Below are positions 54,905 to 64,000 of a stretch of DNA of 64,000 nt, one piece after another. The stretch is from Flammeovirga sp. EKP202 (GTDB lineage Bacteria > Bacteroidota > Bacteroidia > Cytophagales > Flammeovirgaceae): positions 108,844 to 172,843 of the forward strand of contig NZ_JACVVP010000013.1 of assembly GCF_014534745.1 (NCBI RefSeq), given 5' to 3'. The stretch's first letter is position 1; each line of letters begins with the position of its first letter. Below the pieces are notes generated by a model. The model ran no database searches and was not told where the DNA came from. It was given only the letters and a program-made list of their open reading frames with translations. The translations under genes and the position numbers were made by a program.

Positions 54905-57900
54905 TTAAACAATATCTTCCAAAATGTCTGATGTTTCACCCTCTGTTGAATTTTCCTTTAAATAGGCTGAAGGAGGAATACCAAATTCTTTCTTAAAGCA
55001 ATTTCTAAAATACTTTAGGTCATTAAAGCCTACTTCATAAGTGACATCACTGACACTGTATCGTCCTAACTTTAACATTTGGGCTGCTCGTTTTAGGCGA
55101 ATATTTCGGATAAATCCTTTTGCGGTCTGTCCAGTAAGGGCTTTTAACTTTTGATTCAGTCGAATTGGCGTTGCACCATATTCGGAGGCTAACATATCTA
55201 CTGTAAATTCAGAATCAGAAAGGTTTTCCTCTACGATATTGACTAATTTTTTCAAGAATTTCTCATCAATAGATGTGTAAGTGATCTCACTTGGTTTAAC
55301 ATCCACTTTTGTTCTGAATTTCTTCTGCTGATTTTTTCTGTTTTCAATCAAAGAGTGCATTCTAGCCAGTAAAACATCAGAATTGAAAGGTTTAGTGACA
55401 TAAGCATCTACACCATATTCATATCCTTTTAATTTACTCTTTTCAGAATTCTTTGCCGTCAAAAGAATAATAGGAAGGTGACAAAGTTGATCGTCATCAC
55501 GAATACTCTTTGCCAGTTCGTAACCGTCCATAATTGGCATCATAATGTCAGAAACCACAAGGTTAGGCATTATTTCCTTGGCAATTTGTAACCCTTTTTG
55601 ACCATCTTCGGCGAGATACACATCATAGTCATCCTTCAAAATACCTTTGAGTAATTCACGGATTGAATAGTTATCGTCTACTACTAACACTTTGGCTTTG
55701 GCAGAAACTTCCAATTCATCCTCCTCCTGCTGTTGTTGCTCTAAAACAAGAGTTTCATCTACTAAAGGAGTGACATTGATTTCATCAATTTCCTCACCTG
55801 CGTAGTCTTCTTTATGCAATGGGAATTCAAGATAGAAAGTAGTGCCTTTGTTGAGTTCACTTTCTACTTTAATGGAACCATGATGTAAGTCTACTAAGCT
55901 TTTGGTGAAAGCCAAACCAATACCTGTACCTCTATTTTTTGCCTTTTTAAGATTGCTTACCTGATAAAAACGGTTGAAAAGGTAATCCAATTTTTCTTCA
56001 GAAATACCGATACCAGTATCCTGCAGCTTGATTTTTACTTTATTTTCGTCTTGTGTCAGTGAAAGATTAATTTCACCATCATAAGTAAATTTAAAAGCAT
56101 TCGAAAGTAAATTATACAAGATCTTTTCAAGCTTATCCGTATCCATATAGCCATGAATATTGTTGGAGGTCACTTCATAAGTAAAGCTAATGTTCTGGTG
56201 TTCAGCAAACTCTTTGAAAGAGTGATGCACCTGATCAAGGAACGTAGACCAATTGCCCTTAGAGAGCTGCAACTTCATTTGTCCTTGTTCTACTTTTCTA
56301 AAATCTAATAGTTGATTGACCAAACGCATAAGATGTTGTACGTTTTTGAAAATCATCTGATAGCTATTTTCTCTTTCACTTGATGACAGCTTGTTCCCTT
56401 TTTTGATAAGTTGTTCGATCGGGGTGTGAATCAACGTTAGCGGCGTACGCAACTCATGAGAGATATTGGTGAAGAACTGTAACTTCAGTTGGCTTAAGTC
56501 CTCTAATTTTTCACGTTCAAACTTCTCCATTTCCAACTGACTTTTCTTTCTCGCCGTGATAATTGTATAGCGAGAGAAGAAGAAAGTGATGGATAGTATA
56601 AATAGAACATAAAGGATTTTTGCCCACCAGCTCCACCAAAGTGGCGGAAGTACTTTCACTTTTAAAGTAATTGGATTGGGGTTCCAAACATTATCTCCAT
56701 TCGACGCTTTTACATACAAAGTGTAATCTCCTGGAGAAAGGTTGGTGTATTTTGCCTCTCTTTGTTCCACATCGGCCACCACCCAATCTTTATCAAAACC
56801 TTCCAACTTATATTTGTAATGATTGTTTTCTGAAGCACCATAATGCAAAGAAGCGAACTTTACAGAGAAACTATTATGACTGTATTGTAATTCAATTTCT
56901 TCAGTGGTTTGAAGAGAAGAAGAAAGTACTTCATGTCCTTCAAACTTATCATAAGTATTGATTTTTTTGTTTAAAATTTTCAGTTCAGTGAACATTAAAT
57001 TCGCAATGGTATTATCATCAATGATTTCATGCGGTTTGAAAATATTGATTCCATTCACTCCCCCGAAAAGTAATTCACCGTTCTTTAATTTAACAGCGGC
57101 TAACTCACTAAACTCATCATCTTGAAGGCCATCTGAAACGTCGAGGTTTTTGATCGCACGAGATTCAAGGTTGATCTTGCTTAAACCTTTGTTGGTCCCT
57201 ATCCATAGATTTCCATATTCGTCTTCTAAAATTGACTTAATCACATTGCTAGGAAGACCTTCTTTATTGGTGATTCTTTCAAATTGCACATTTTTCAATG
57301 GCATTTTGTCTGGATGGAATACGTTCAATCCACCGCCCATTGTACCAATCCAAATTTCTCCATTGGAAGCTTCAAAAATTGGTAATATATAATTGTAGCT
57401 TAAACTTTTGGGATGTTCTGCCTTATTTTGGATGACTTGAAATTGAGGTTTATCTTTTGATTTTTCTTCTTTTGAAAGAAAAGCAACCCCTTGATTAGTA
57501 CCAATCCATAAATTTCCTTTACTGTCTAGTGTTAAACTACGGATAACGTCAATAATGTCATCATCCTTATCCAGGATTTGAGGAAACGACCATTGCATTT
57601 TACCATTTTCTTGAACGCCTTTGACCAACCCTCCACCGTAGGTTGCCATCCATAAGATAGAGTCACCATCATTGACCAGGTCAAAAGTAGCATTACCATG
57701 ACCGATAGGGTGGAAGAGGCTTTCAAGTAATTTTTCTTCAAGTTGAGTGGCTTCATCAATCTTGATAGCTAACGTTTTATAAGGGTAGCCGATCCCAAAA
57801 ATCATCATGTCTTTGAAATATTCAATGGCATATACCACATTCTGAGATTTTTTATTAGGGGCAATGTTGATCGTTTTTACCTGATGATCTTCAATCAAGT

Positions 57901-59119
57901 TGATGCCACCACCTTCAGTACCGATCCAAAGTCTTCCTTTTTTATCTTCAAAAACAGATCTAATCTTATTGTATTTGAGGTCTGTTGAGTTATCTCCCTT
58001 TTTAAGATGTCTGAATTTTTTTCTTCTTGGGTTAAACTTATTGATACCGCCACCATTTGTGCCAATCCAAATTACACCAAGTTGGTCAGCATAAAGAGAC
58101 GTGATGATATTGGCTGTGAAATACTCATTATTGTCACTGTTGTAAAAATCTACAAGTGTAAGTTTCTCACCAATAGCATCCCATTTCATACGGTAGAGTC
58201 CATCTCCAGCACCTGCCCATATTATTCCTTCTTCATCATTATAAATATGTTCTGCTTTGATGTCAGAGACTTTTTTGAATTCTCCTTCACTATCACCTAT
58301 TCCTTTGACTTTCAGTTGGTAGATGCCATCGAAATAGGAGATCAGTAAACAGTTTTTACCTTCTGTTACCGAAAAAACACTATTGTCAAATCCTTTATGA
58401 AACTTCTTGAAGATACTAAACTCACTCTTTTCTTTTGGGTTAATTAAGAGTTGCATTCCTTTTTTACTTCCTACCCATAAATTCCCTCTTTGGTCTACAA
58501 ATAATCGTGTGATGTAATTAGAAAGAATACTTTCGTGATTGTGTGGGTTATGATAATATTTATTGACTTTAATTTTATCTCGCGTAACGAACTTACTTTC
58601 GATCTTGTTGAGCCCTTTGGTATTTCCAAACCATAAGTTACCATCATGATCTTTCACCATTGTAGAGATATTATTATCCGTCAACAGCTTAGGACTTTTT
58701 TTGGTGTTCGCAAAAAAGGTGAATTTTTCAGTTGTTAGGTTAAAGCGGAACAATCCTGCATCAGCAGATCCGATCCATAAGTTACCGTGATCATCTTGTA
58801 TAACGGTTGTAATAAGGTTAGAAGGCAACGTGTGCGTGTCCATTCTGTAGTTCTTAAACTCGTAGCCATCAAAGCGACTTAGACCGTCATTAGTTCCGAT
58901 CCATATCATGCCATTTTCGTCTTGAAAAACGCAATTAATGTCATTTTGGGAGAGCCCTTGTTTAGTAGTGTAATGTGCAAATACTGGAGTTTCATCAAAA
59001 GCTTTTGACGGAACAACAATAAATAGCAGCAAACAAGTCAGTGGCAAAATATACGTTAGAAATCGTAGATATTTTGCAGTTTTTGATAGTAAATTCATTT
59101 CAAAGTAATAATAAATCAT
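54905..59119 (-). CDS. hybrid two-component system regulator (HTCS)
   Basis: A 1404-residue one-protein sensor-regulator. The signal peptide is near residue 40. Two seven-bladed propeller-like sets (GNLWIGTNQGVAFLS-type repeats) and a Y_Y_Y domain (YKLEGFDKDWV) form the periplasmic sensor, about 45-815. A transmembrane helix lies at about 830-850 (LYVLFILSITFFFSRYTI). The histidine kinase has H888 in NISHELRTP and an ATPase domain. The receiver has D1191 in VVSDIMMPIMDG. A C-terminal AraC helix-turn-helix (about 1290-1390) ends with YEVGFNDLKYFRNCFKKEFG. HTCS proteins sense an oligosaccharide and switch on the adjacent SusC/D genes. The same-strand susC operon is the likely target. Confidence 0.95.
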   Translation of the reverse strand: MIYYYFEMNLLSKTAKYLRFLTYILPLTCLLLFIVVPSKAFDETPVFAHYTTKQGLSQNDINCVFQDENGMIWIGTNDGLSRFDGYEFKNYRMDTHTLPSNLITTVIQDDHGNLWIGSADAGLFRFNLTTEKFTFFANTKKSPKLLTDNNISTMVKDHDGNLWFGNTKGLNKIESKFVTRDKIKVNKYYHNPHNHESILSNYITRLFVDQRGNLWVGSKKGMQLLINPKEKSEFSIFKKFHKGFDNSVFSVTEGKNCLLISYFDGIYQLKVKGIGDSEGEFKKVSDIKAEHIYNDEEGIIWAGAGDGLYRMKWDAIGEKLTLVDFYNSDNNEYFTANIITSLYADQLGVIWIGTNGGGINKFNPRRKKFRHLKKGDNSTDLKYNKIRSVFEDKKGRLWIGTEGGGINLIEDHQVKTINIAPNKKSQNVVYAIEYFKDMMIFGIGYPYKTLAIKIDEATQLEEKLLESLFHPIGHGNATFDLVNDGDSILWMATYGGGLVKGVQENGKMQWSFPQILDKDDDIIDVIRSLTLDSKGNLWIGTNQGVAFLSKEEKSKDKPQFQVIQNKAEHPKSLSYNYILPIFEASNGEIWIGTMGGGLNVFHPDKMPLKNVQFERITNKEGLPSNVIKSILEDEYGNLWIGTNKGLSKINLESRAIKNLDVSDGLQDDEFSELAAVKLKNGELLFGGVNGINIFKPHEIIDDNTIANLMFTELKILNKKINTYDKFEGHEVLSSSLQTTEEIELQYSHNSFSVKFASLHYGASENNHYKYKLEGFDKDWVVADVEQREAKYTNLSPGDYTLYVKASNGDNVWNPNPITLKVKVLPPLWWSWWAKILYVLFILSITFFFSRYTIITARKKSQLEMEKFEREKLEDLSQLKLQFFTNISHELRTPLTLIHTPIEQLIKKGNKLSSSERENSYQMIFKNVQHLMRLVNQLLDFRKVEQGQMKLQLSKGNWSTFLDQVHHSFKEFAEHQNISFTYEVTSNNIHGYMDTDKLEKILYNLLSNAFKFTYDGEINLSLTQDENKVKIKLQDTGIGISEEKLDYLFNRFYQVSNLKKAKNRGTGIGLAFTKSLVDLHHGSIKVESELNKGTTFYLEFPLHKEDYAGEEIDEINVTPLVDETLVLEQQQQEEDELEVSAKAKVLVVDDNYSIRELLKGILKDDYDVYLAEDGQKGLQIAKEIMPNLVVSDIMMPIMDGYELAKSIRDDDQLCHLPIILLTAKNSEKSKLKGYEYGVDAYVTKPFNSDVLLARMHSLIENRKNQQKKFRTKVDVKPSEITYTSIDEKFLKKLVNIVEENLSDSEFTVDMLASEYGATPIRLNQKLKALTGQTAKGFIRNIRLKRAAQMLKLGRYSVSDVTYEVGFNDLKYFRNCFKKEFGIPPSAYLKENSTEGETSDILEDIV

Positions 59120-59620
59120 CTAATTCTTCTGAAGTCCAAAAAATACTTATACAAAGTAAGTAAATCCCCCTTCGGTACCAATACCGAGAGAGAAAAGAAT
59201 AAATATACACCCCGTTTAGCCTAAAATATTTTCCTTCAAATCTTCATTTCGTCAATGTGAGGGATGTTTTGACTAAAAGAGAGGTCATTCAGGAGAGGGA
59301 AATACTAAAAATTCATATTTACAAAAAACACCCTCTTTCAACTTACCTATTATCTATGGTATGAATTTAACTAATCGTAATAATTATTCATAAAAATGGT
59401 GCAAATTTATCTATTCTCAAATTATGGCCCCTCTATTTGAAATGATAATTTCCATACTGTCTAATCAATCAATTATAAATTTGAAACAATGATAAAGCAC
59501 GCTTTTATCTAAACAAGACAAACAGTTTTGAGAGAAAGATAATATCAGTTTTATAATAATCTGACATTATACAATAAGGTAGGCTTAATATAATGATTAC
59601 TTAAGAAAAAATTAGATAGT
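59120..59620. other. intergenic region between HTCS and GH29 genes
   Basis: The region holds an inverted repeat CGGTA/TACCG (59173-59186) near the HTCS start, a possible operator. TAAATTTG at 59476-59483 matches the -7 box for the plus-strand GH29 gene, 137 bases before its ATG. No gene or RNA is seen. Confidence 0.4.
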
Positions 59621-61159
59621 ATGAGAAATGTAGTAATTTTAATTATGGCTGCTTTCCTTGGGGCTTGCTCCGTACAAAAGGAAAATGCAGTAGCTGGTAA
59701 AGAGGTTTTTGAACCAAACTGGGAATCTCTGCAACAGTATGAGGTGCCCGATTGGTTTCAAGATGCAAAGTTAGGAATCTTCATTCACTGGGGAGCGTAT
59801 TCAGTGCCAGAATATGGATCAGAATGGTACCCTCGTTTGATGTATATGGATAGTGTGGAGTGGAGCCCTAAAGGCGAAGCGAAAAGAATCGGTGCAACAT
59901 CTATGAATAAGTATCATGTAGAACACTTCGGAACATTGGACAAGTTTGGTTATAAAGATTTTATCCCAATGTTTAAAGGAGAAAACTTCGATGCCAAAGA
60001 ATGGATTGACCTTTTCCAACAATCAGGAGCGAAATACATTGTACCTGTTGCAGAACACCATGATGGCTTTGCAATGTACAAATCGAAGCATACGCGTTGG
60101 AATGCAGTAGACATGGGACCGAAGAAAGATATCTTAGGAGAGTTGACAAAAGAGGCGAGAAGTAGAGATCTTAAAATTGGTGCTTCTTCGCATTATGCCT
60201 TCAACTGGAACTACTTCACTTATAAGGAGGGTTTTGATACAATGGACCCTCAATACAGTGATTTATACAGCAGACCACATGATCATTATGCTCCAGCAGA
60301 TCAGGAATTCTTGACACATTGGTGGGACAGAACAAAGGATATTATTGATAGCTACCAACCGGATATCTTATGGTTTGATTTTTATATAGACCGTGAGGAA
60401 TTTATGCCTTATCACCCCAAGTTAGCGGCTTATTACTATAACAAAGGTATTGAGTGGAAAAAAGACGTAGTACTTCAAACGAAAAATTTCAAAATGGTAA
60501 CATTCCCAGAAGGAACTCACGTTTTGGATATCGAAAGAGGTAAAATGTCGGATATCAACCCTAAAGTTTGGCAAACAGATACTTCTATTGGTAAAAACTC
60601 ATGGGGTTATGTGAAAAACTGGATTTCAAAAGATGCGAATACATTGATTGACGATTTAGTAGATATTGTAAGTAAAAATGGTTGTTTATTGTTGAATGTT
60701 GGTCCAAAAGCAGATGGTACAATTCCAGAAGACCAAAAAGCAATCTTATTAGAGATTGGTCAATGGTTATCAGTGAATGGAAAAGCAATCTACGGTTCAA
60801 GACCATGGGAAATCTATGGTGATGGTCCTACAAAAGTAGCAACAGGTCATCATACTGAAGGTAAAAATGAAGACTTAACAGCTGATGATTTTCGTTTCAC
60901 TACTAACGAAGGTAAATTATATGCTATCTCAATGGCATGGGCTTCGAATGGAAAAGTGAAGATCCCTGTATTGAACAAGGAGTCAGAATATGTTACTTCA
61001 GGTATTAAGAAAATTAAATTATTAGGAAATGATGGTGCGCTTGATTTTACCCAAGATGAAGAAGCATTAGAAATAATGCTTCCTTCTCAAAAACCTTGTG
61101 AACATGCATTTGTTTTTGAGATTGAATTCGAGGACAAAAGTCAAATCGCTTTGAAATAG
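59621..61159 (+). CDS. GH29 alpha-L-fucosidase lipoprotein in the PUL
   Basis: A 512-residue protein with lipobox FLGAC (Cys16). The GH29 motifs are complete: DWFQDAKLGIFIHWGAYSVP, VAEHHDGFAMYKSKHTRWN, HYAFNW, and PDILWFDFY with the nucleophile at D253. VSKNGCLLLNVGPKADG is the late barrel motif. It releases alpha-L-fucose. It is transcribed divergently from the HTCS gene, with the SusCD operon beyond, so it is the only hydrolase visible in this locus and implies a fucose-containing glycan. It differs from the GH29 at 22504 in lacking the insertion before residue 110. Confidence 0.94.
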   Translation: MRNVVILIMAAFLGACSVQKENAVAGKEVFEPNWESLQQYEVPDWFQDAKLGIFIHWGAYSVPEYGSEWYPRLMYMDSVEWSPKGEAKRIGATSMNKYHVEHFGTLDKFGYKDFIPMFKGENFDAKEWIDLFQQSGAKYIVPVAEHHDGFAMYKSKHTRWNAVDMGPKKDILGELTKEARSRDLKIGASSHYAFNWNYFTYKEGFDTMDPQYSDLYSRPHDHYAPADQEFLTHWWDRTKDIIDSYQPDILWFDFYIDREEFMPYHPKLAAYYYNKGIEWKKDVVLQTKNFKMVTFPEGTHVLDIERGKMSDINPKVWQTDTSIGKNSWGYVKNWISKDANTLIDDLVDIVSKNGCLLLNVGPKADGTIPEDQKAILLEIGQWLSVNGKAIYGSRPWEIYGDGPTKVATGHHTEGKNEDLTADDFRFTTNEGKLYAISMAWASNGKVKIPVLNKESEYVTSGIKKIKLLGNDGALDFTQDEEALEIMLPSQKPCEHAFVFEIEFEDKSQIALK

Positions 61160-61180
61160 ATATTTTAATAAAATAATACG

Positions 61181-61213
61181 AAAGCTGTTCTTCTTTGAGG
61201 GACAGCTTTTTTT
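61181..61213 (+). terminator. terminator shared by GH29 and DoxX genes
   Basis: AAAGCTGTTC pairs imperfectly with GGACAGCTTT, followed by a T-run on plus; the A-rich side may stop minus-strand transcription from the DoxX gene. Confidence 0.8.
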
Positions 61214-61220
61214 GATGCAA

Positions 61221-61622
61221 TTATTTCACATACCAAGCCCAAACCATCAACAGTGGATGAATTGGGAATAACCTTAGCCAAGCCACCCACATCGGTGTAC
61301 ACAAACTAGAGTGCCCGACACATGCTCCTTGTTGTATAAAAAATACATGTGAGGGAATAAACGCAATCAACATCAAAATAATAAGGAAGACTGCAATTCT
61401 TCTATACCTCGGAAGAATAACACCTATGGCTAATAGTACTTCGGCGACACCGCTGACCCAATTGATCATTTCAGGTTTTGGTAGATAAGAAGGGATCAGC
61501 GGAAGGTAAAATTGCGGATGTACAAAATGATTGATTCCTGCAATCAGATAAAAAATGATGAGAAACCACCTTAAGGTTATTTTTACTCGTTGATTTTGAA
61601 AAAGTTGCATTATTGATTTCAA
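61221..61622 (-). CDS. DoxX-family membrane protein
   Basis: A 133-residue protein with four hydrophobic helices: LRWFLIIFYLIAGINHFVHP, VSGVAEVLLAIGVILP, IAVFLIILMLIAFIPSHVFF and FPIHPLLMVWAWYV. The pattern GINHFVHPQFY and the four-helix layout are typical of the DoxX/DoxD-like family, linked to respiratory or oxidative-stress functions. A start at the internal Met5 (MQLFQNQ) is possible. It converges on the fucosidase gene. Confidence 0.8.
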   Translation of the reverse strand: MKSIMQLFQNQRVKITLRWFLIIFYLIAGINHFVHPQFYLPLIPSYLPKPEMINWVSGVAEVLLAIGVILPRYRRIAVFLIILMLIAFIPSHVFFIQQGACVGHSSLCTPMWVAWLRLFPIHPLLMVWAWYVK

Positions 61623-61913
61623 TTTGAATCCGTCTGACTTAGCATTTTATATTCAGCATACTAACTAGCAATCAGTAAAAAAGTTTTTTAATGAGGTAAT
61701 GCTGTATTCCTTCCCTTCCATCAATTCTTGTTTTGTAATACATTAAAATGTAAATTGAATCTGTCTTTCAACCATCTAACAGCAAACTATTTTTTGAAAG
61801 GGAGTTGAAAGCTTTTACTAATGGATATATGCAATGGTGTTTATACTTGAAATTTAAGGGGTATACGTAATTGTTTATATTTAATGTTCCAGCCAATTAA
61901 GAAAGAATAAAAA

Positions 61914-63308
61914 ATGAAGCATATACTAACACTTGGAGATTTAGATAGAGGAACCATTCATACAACAATGGAAACAAACGGATATACCTCTAAAACTAAG
62001 TTGCTAAAATCAAGTATCAAGAATTGGTGGACGATAATTGACATTTTGAAAGCAGATGAGAATAAGGAATTGTTGGTAATGGGAAAATTTACAGAATATG
62101 TTTTATTCCTTTTCAATTTAGATGAATATAAAGAAGTAGGACAAGAATTGTTGAATTTAATCCAAGAGAGAAAGCATCTTATTTTTATATATCACAATAA
62201 CTTCTTTGGCGATTTTAGTTGTATCAAAAAGAACCTCTGGACTGATGAGGTTTTAGAAGTTGATGATGAAGGAGATTTCATCGGATATCGAAAGGTTGAT
62301 AATAGCTTAGAGGCATGGTTAATAAAATATCAAGATAAGACAAGTCCTAAAGAATATTTGATTAAAGTAGCTAACTTTATTCATAGAATAAATAAGCAAG
62401 GTCTAAATATCATTCCTTACAGAAAGCTTGTTGAGATAGAAATTGCTGGGCAAAAATTCATTGAGAGTATTGATCAAGGTTTACTTTTTCAATTATATGT
62501 GCCAAAGCAAAGAATATGGAGTGATGAACTCGATAAATTCATAGTAATGTTCAGGGACTTCGCTTCGAATGTAACTGATGATGATGTCAAAGTAGTCCAA
62601 AATAGAACTGACAGAGGAATTACTTTTTCAATTTATTCGGCAAGTAAAAAAGTTAATTCTGACAATATCGAAGAACTGTTTAACGAGTTCACAAAATTTC
62701 TTGATTTATGTGTGCAAGACCCTAAATCAGCAATTGAAGTTTTAGAATCTACAACACAAATTCCAAAAGAATCCATACCTCCTTTAATCTCTAAATATTC
62801 AAAAGAGGCAAAAAGGTTAATGGTTGACATGAAACATGAAAGAGAACGTAAACTATTACTAATAAAACATGAATTAGAAAATGACATTTCGGAAGTTGAA
62901 ATTGGTATTGACGTTGCTGAATTACTAAATAATAATCTACCAATGTTGAACACACCAAGCGACTTATTAAAGAATGGAAATTATACTCAAAACCAAACAG
63001 TTATTTTAAACCCTCAATACATAAATAAAGTTGAGGGAATAGTGTCAAGAGAAATTCATGGGAATATTGATTTCACATTCGAGGATAAACAACTAAGCGA
63101 GATAATAGAAAAATATGCAGAAGATAAAGCAGAATTGGCTTTGTTAAAATCTTCCCATAATGAATTGAAAGATAAATCATTACCCAAGTCAACGAAAACA
63201 GTCGCTTGGCAGAAGCTTCAAAAATTTTTAAACAAAGCAGGTGAGAAAATTGGAGATGTTGGTGTCCATCTACTTAAAAAGTATTTAGAAGGACAATTGG
63301 ATTTATAA
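61914..63308 (+). CDS. unrecognised 464-residue protein, possible defence component
   Basis: I do not recognise this protein. Residues 1-110 alternate strands and helices (HILTLGDLDRGTIHTTMETN, LLNLIQERKHLIFIYHNNFF) like a Rossmann-type or small alpha/beta effector domain. Residues 165-300 form a middle alpha/beta domain (LVEIEIAGQKFIESIDQGLL, IPKESIPPLISKYSKEA). From 300 to 350 there is a charged helix (KHERERKLLLIKHELEN). The last 80 residues include EKYAEDKAELALLKSSHNEL and a terminal amphipathic helix (VGVHLLKKYLEGQLDL). No signal peptide or transmembrane helix. It is followed by a PLD-type nuclease gene, a pairing common in phage-defence loci; the role is inferred. Confidence 0.7.
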   Translation: MKHILTLGDLDRGTIHTTMETNGYTSKTKLLKSSIKNWWTIIDILKADENKELLVMGKFTEYVLFLFNLDEYKEVGQELLNLIQERKHLIFIYHNNFFGDFSCIKKNLWTDEVLEVDDEGDFIGYRKVDNSLEAWLIKYQDKTSPKEYLIKVANFIHRINKQGLNIIPYRKLVEIEIAGQKFIESIDQGLLFQLYVPKQRIWSDELDKFIVMFRDFASNVTDDDVKVVQNRTDRGITFSIYSASKKVNSDNIEELFNEFTKFLDLCVQDPKSAIEVLESTTQIPKESIPPLISKYSKEAKRLMVDMKHERERKLLLIKHELENDISEVEIGIDVAELLNNNLPMLNTPSDLLKNGNYTQNQTVILNPQYINKVEGIVSREIHGNIDFTFEDKQLSEIIEKYAEDKAELALLKSSHNELKDKSLPKSTKTVAWQKLQKFLNKAGEKIGDVGVHLLKKYLEGQLDL

Positions 63309-63330
63309 AAAGAAAACTGGCTGGAACAAA

Positions 63331-63393
63331 GCATAAAATGTTCATGTGCCCTATGCGAGCACACGCCATTTATGCAAACCGTTAGGGCACATG
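63331..63393. repeat. nested inverted repeats between the possible defence genes
   Basis: CATGTGCCCTA (63343-63353) and TAGGGCACATG (63383-63393) are perfect 11-base inverted repeats. GCATAAAATG (63331-63340) and CATTTATGC (63367-63375) form a second, interleaved pair. The segment is GC-rich for this genome. It could be a protein-binding site, a recombination site or a structured RNA. Confidence 0.6.
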
Positions 63394-63412
63394 CGAAAAC
63401 CACAAATAGAAT

Positions 63413-63946
63413 ATGATAATTACAGATAATATATTTAATCCTTTAGCAGTTGAATTACAAGATGCAAAGTCTATTTGGATTGCTTCAGCTATGATTAGCA
63501 AGCATGGTTGGAATTTTATTCAAAAAAATATTACGAAAGATATTGTTCAACATTATCTTATTGGAATTGATTTGGCAACTGATCCTTTTGTTTTTGAAAG
63601 TATTTTATCTGATTTGAATATAAACGCCATGATTTACGAGTGCAAATATACTTTTCATCCAAAAGTTTATATTGTTAAAAAAGCGGATGATTCATTAGTT
63701 GCTTTTGTAGGTTCTTCAAATACAACTTCTTGGGGACTTGAAAAAAACATAGAAATGAATTTTCGTATAGAAGATCAAACTGAATGCAATAAATTAGTAG
63801 ATTGGTTTGATAAATTGTATACTGAAGGTTACCTTATTACAAAAGAATTTCTTGATGATTACAATGAAAAGTACGTGAACACCAATCAAAAAAGAAAAGA
63901 AATTGAAAATGATACTAATTATTTAACTGAGCTTTCGCTCTTTTAA
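63413..63946 (+). CDS. compact PLD-family (HKD) nuclease-like protein
   Basis: A 177-residue protein with one HKD motif: H82xK84 in TFHPKVYIVKK and G100SSN103 in FVGSSNTTSWG, followed by LEKNIEMNF. A single motif means a dimer would form the active site. PLD nucleases of this form (BfiI/NgoFVII-like N-terminal domains) cleave nucleic acid phosphodiesters, and similar domains occur in defence systems. It is shorter than most restriction members and has a charged C-terminal tail (NTNQKRKEIENDTNYL). The stop is genuine. A possible next ATG lies at 63991, too near the window edge to judge. Confidence 0.8.
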   Translation: MIITDNIFNPLAVELQDAKSIWIASAMISKHGWNFIQKNITKDIVQHYLIGIDLATDPFVFESILSDLNINAMIYECKYTFHPKVYIVKKADDSLVAFVGSSNTTSWGLEKNIEMNFRIEDQTECNKLVDWFDKLYTEGYLITKEFLDDYNEKYVNTNQKRKEIENDTNYLTELSLF

Positions 63947-64000
63947 AATTTTGATTTTTCATTATTTGATTTAAAGTCGATCTTTATTCTATGAAAAGAT

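Noticed and set aside
61914..63308. TIR or Sir2 NADase domain in the 464-residue protein
   Set aside because: No catalytic Glu/Asn/His context of those families is visible in the N-terminal region.
63309..63412. Integron attC site
   Set aside because: A GTTAGGG-like core is present, but the paired RYYYAAC box at the right distance is not, so the attC rules are not met.

Overview
This window looks like chromosomal DNA of a marine Bacteroidota bacterium, probably Cytophagales and possibly close to Flammeovirga (taxon inferred from gene content, not searched). The evidence is AT-rich DNA, a SusC/SusD pair with a hybrid two-component regulator, -7 boxes of the Bacteroidota form TAnnTTTG, a type IX secretion C-terminal sorting domain, lipoprotein signals, and glycoside hydrolases suited to algal or mucin-like glycans.

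Layout. 1-1753 (-): GH2 beta-galactosidase cut by the window edge at its nucleophile codon. 2188-2312: group II intron tail without its ORF. 2498-5958 (+): exported-looking SDR, cytoplasmic SDR, small membrane protein and AraC regulator; both SDR promoters carry the same direct-repeat operator-like site. 6172-16626: DUF1269-like protein, GNAT-like protein, large SNF2 helicase, NAD-dependent reductase, lipase-3-like protein lacking its serine (-), HAD phosphatase, small membrane protein. 16942-24111: HrpB helicase (-), CysK, MDR oxidoreductase, GH29 fucosidase. 24972-38790: a tail-fibre-like secreted protein followed by a 4001-residue FN3/LamG protein with a T9SS signal. 38877-42571: alpha/beta hydrolase and acyl-CoA carboxylase beta subunit (-), then a membrane protein (+). 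43280-47156: a tight four-gene operon of TIGR03643-like protein, photolyase, COG3046 photolyase-like protein and AlkB-like dioxygenase, apparently for repair of UV and alkylation damage. 47723-61159: a polysaccharide utilisation locus (SGBP, SusD, SusC and HTCS on -; GH29 on +), probably for a fucose-containing glycan. 61221-61622 (-): DoxX. 61914-63946: an unrecognised 464-residue protein and a compact PLD-type nuclease, a possible defence pair.

The most notable non-coding signal is a family of dispersed intergenic repeats. The best copies (7034-7462, 42688-43137, 47200-47587, 54433-54862) are 390-450 bp, have imperfect terminal inverted repeats with core TGTAAACTAA, carry internal hairpin modules and encode nothing obvious. 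Partial copies lie at about 16689, 19531, 22109, 24174 and 41665. They look like MITEs built from exchangeable modules. One sits between the HTCS gene and susC.

All functional assignments come from reading motifs by eye; no database search was run.
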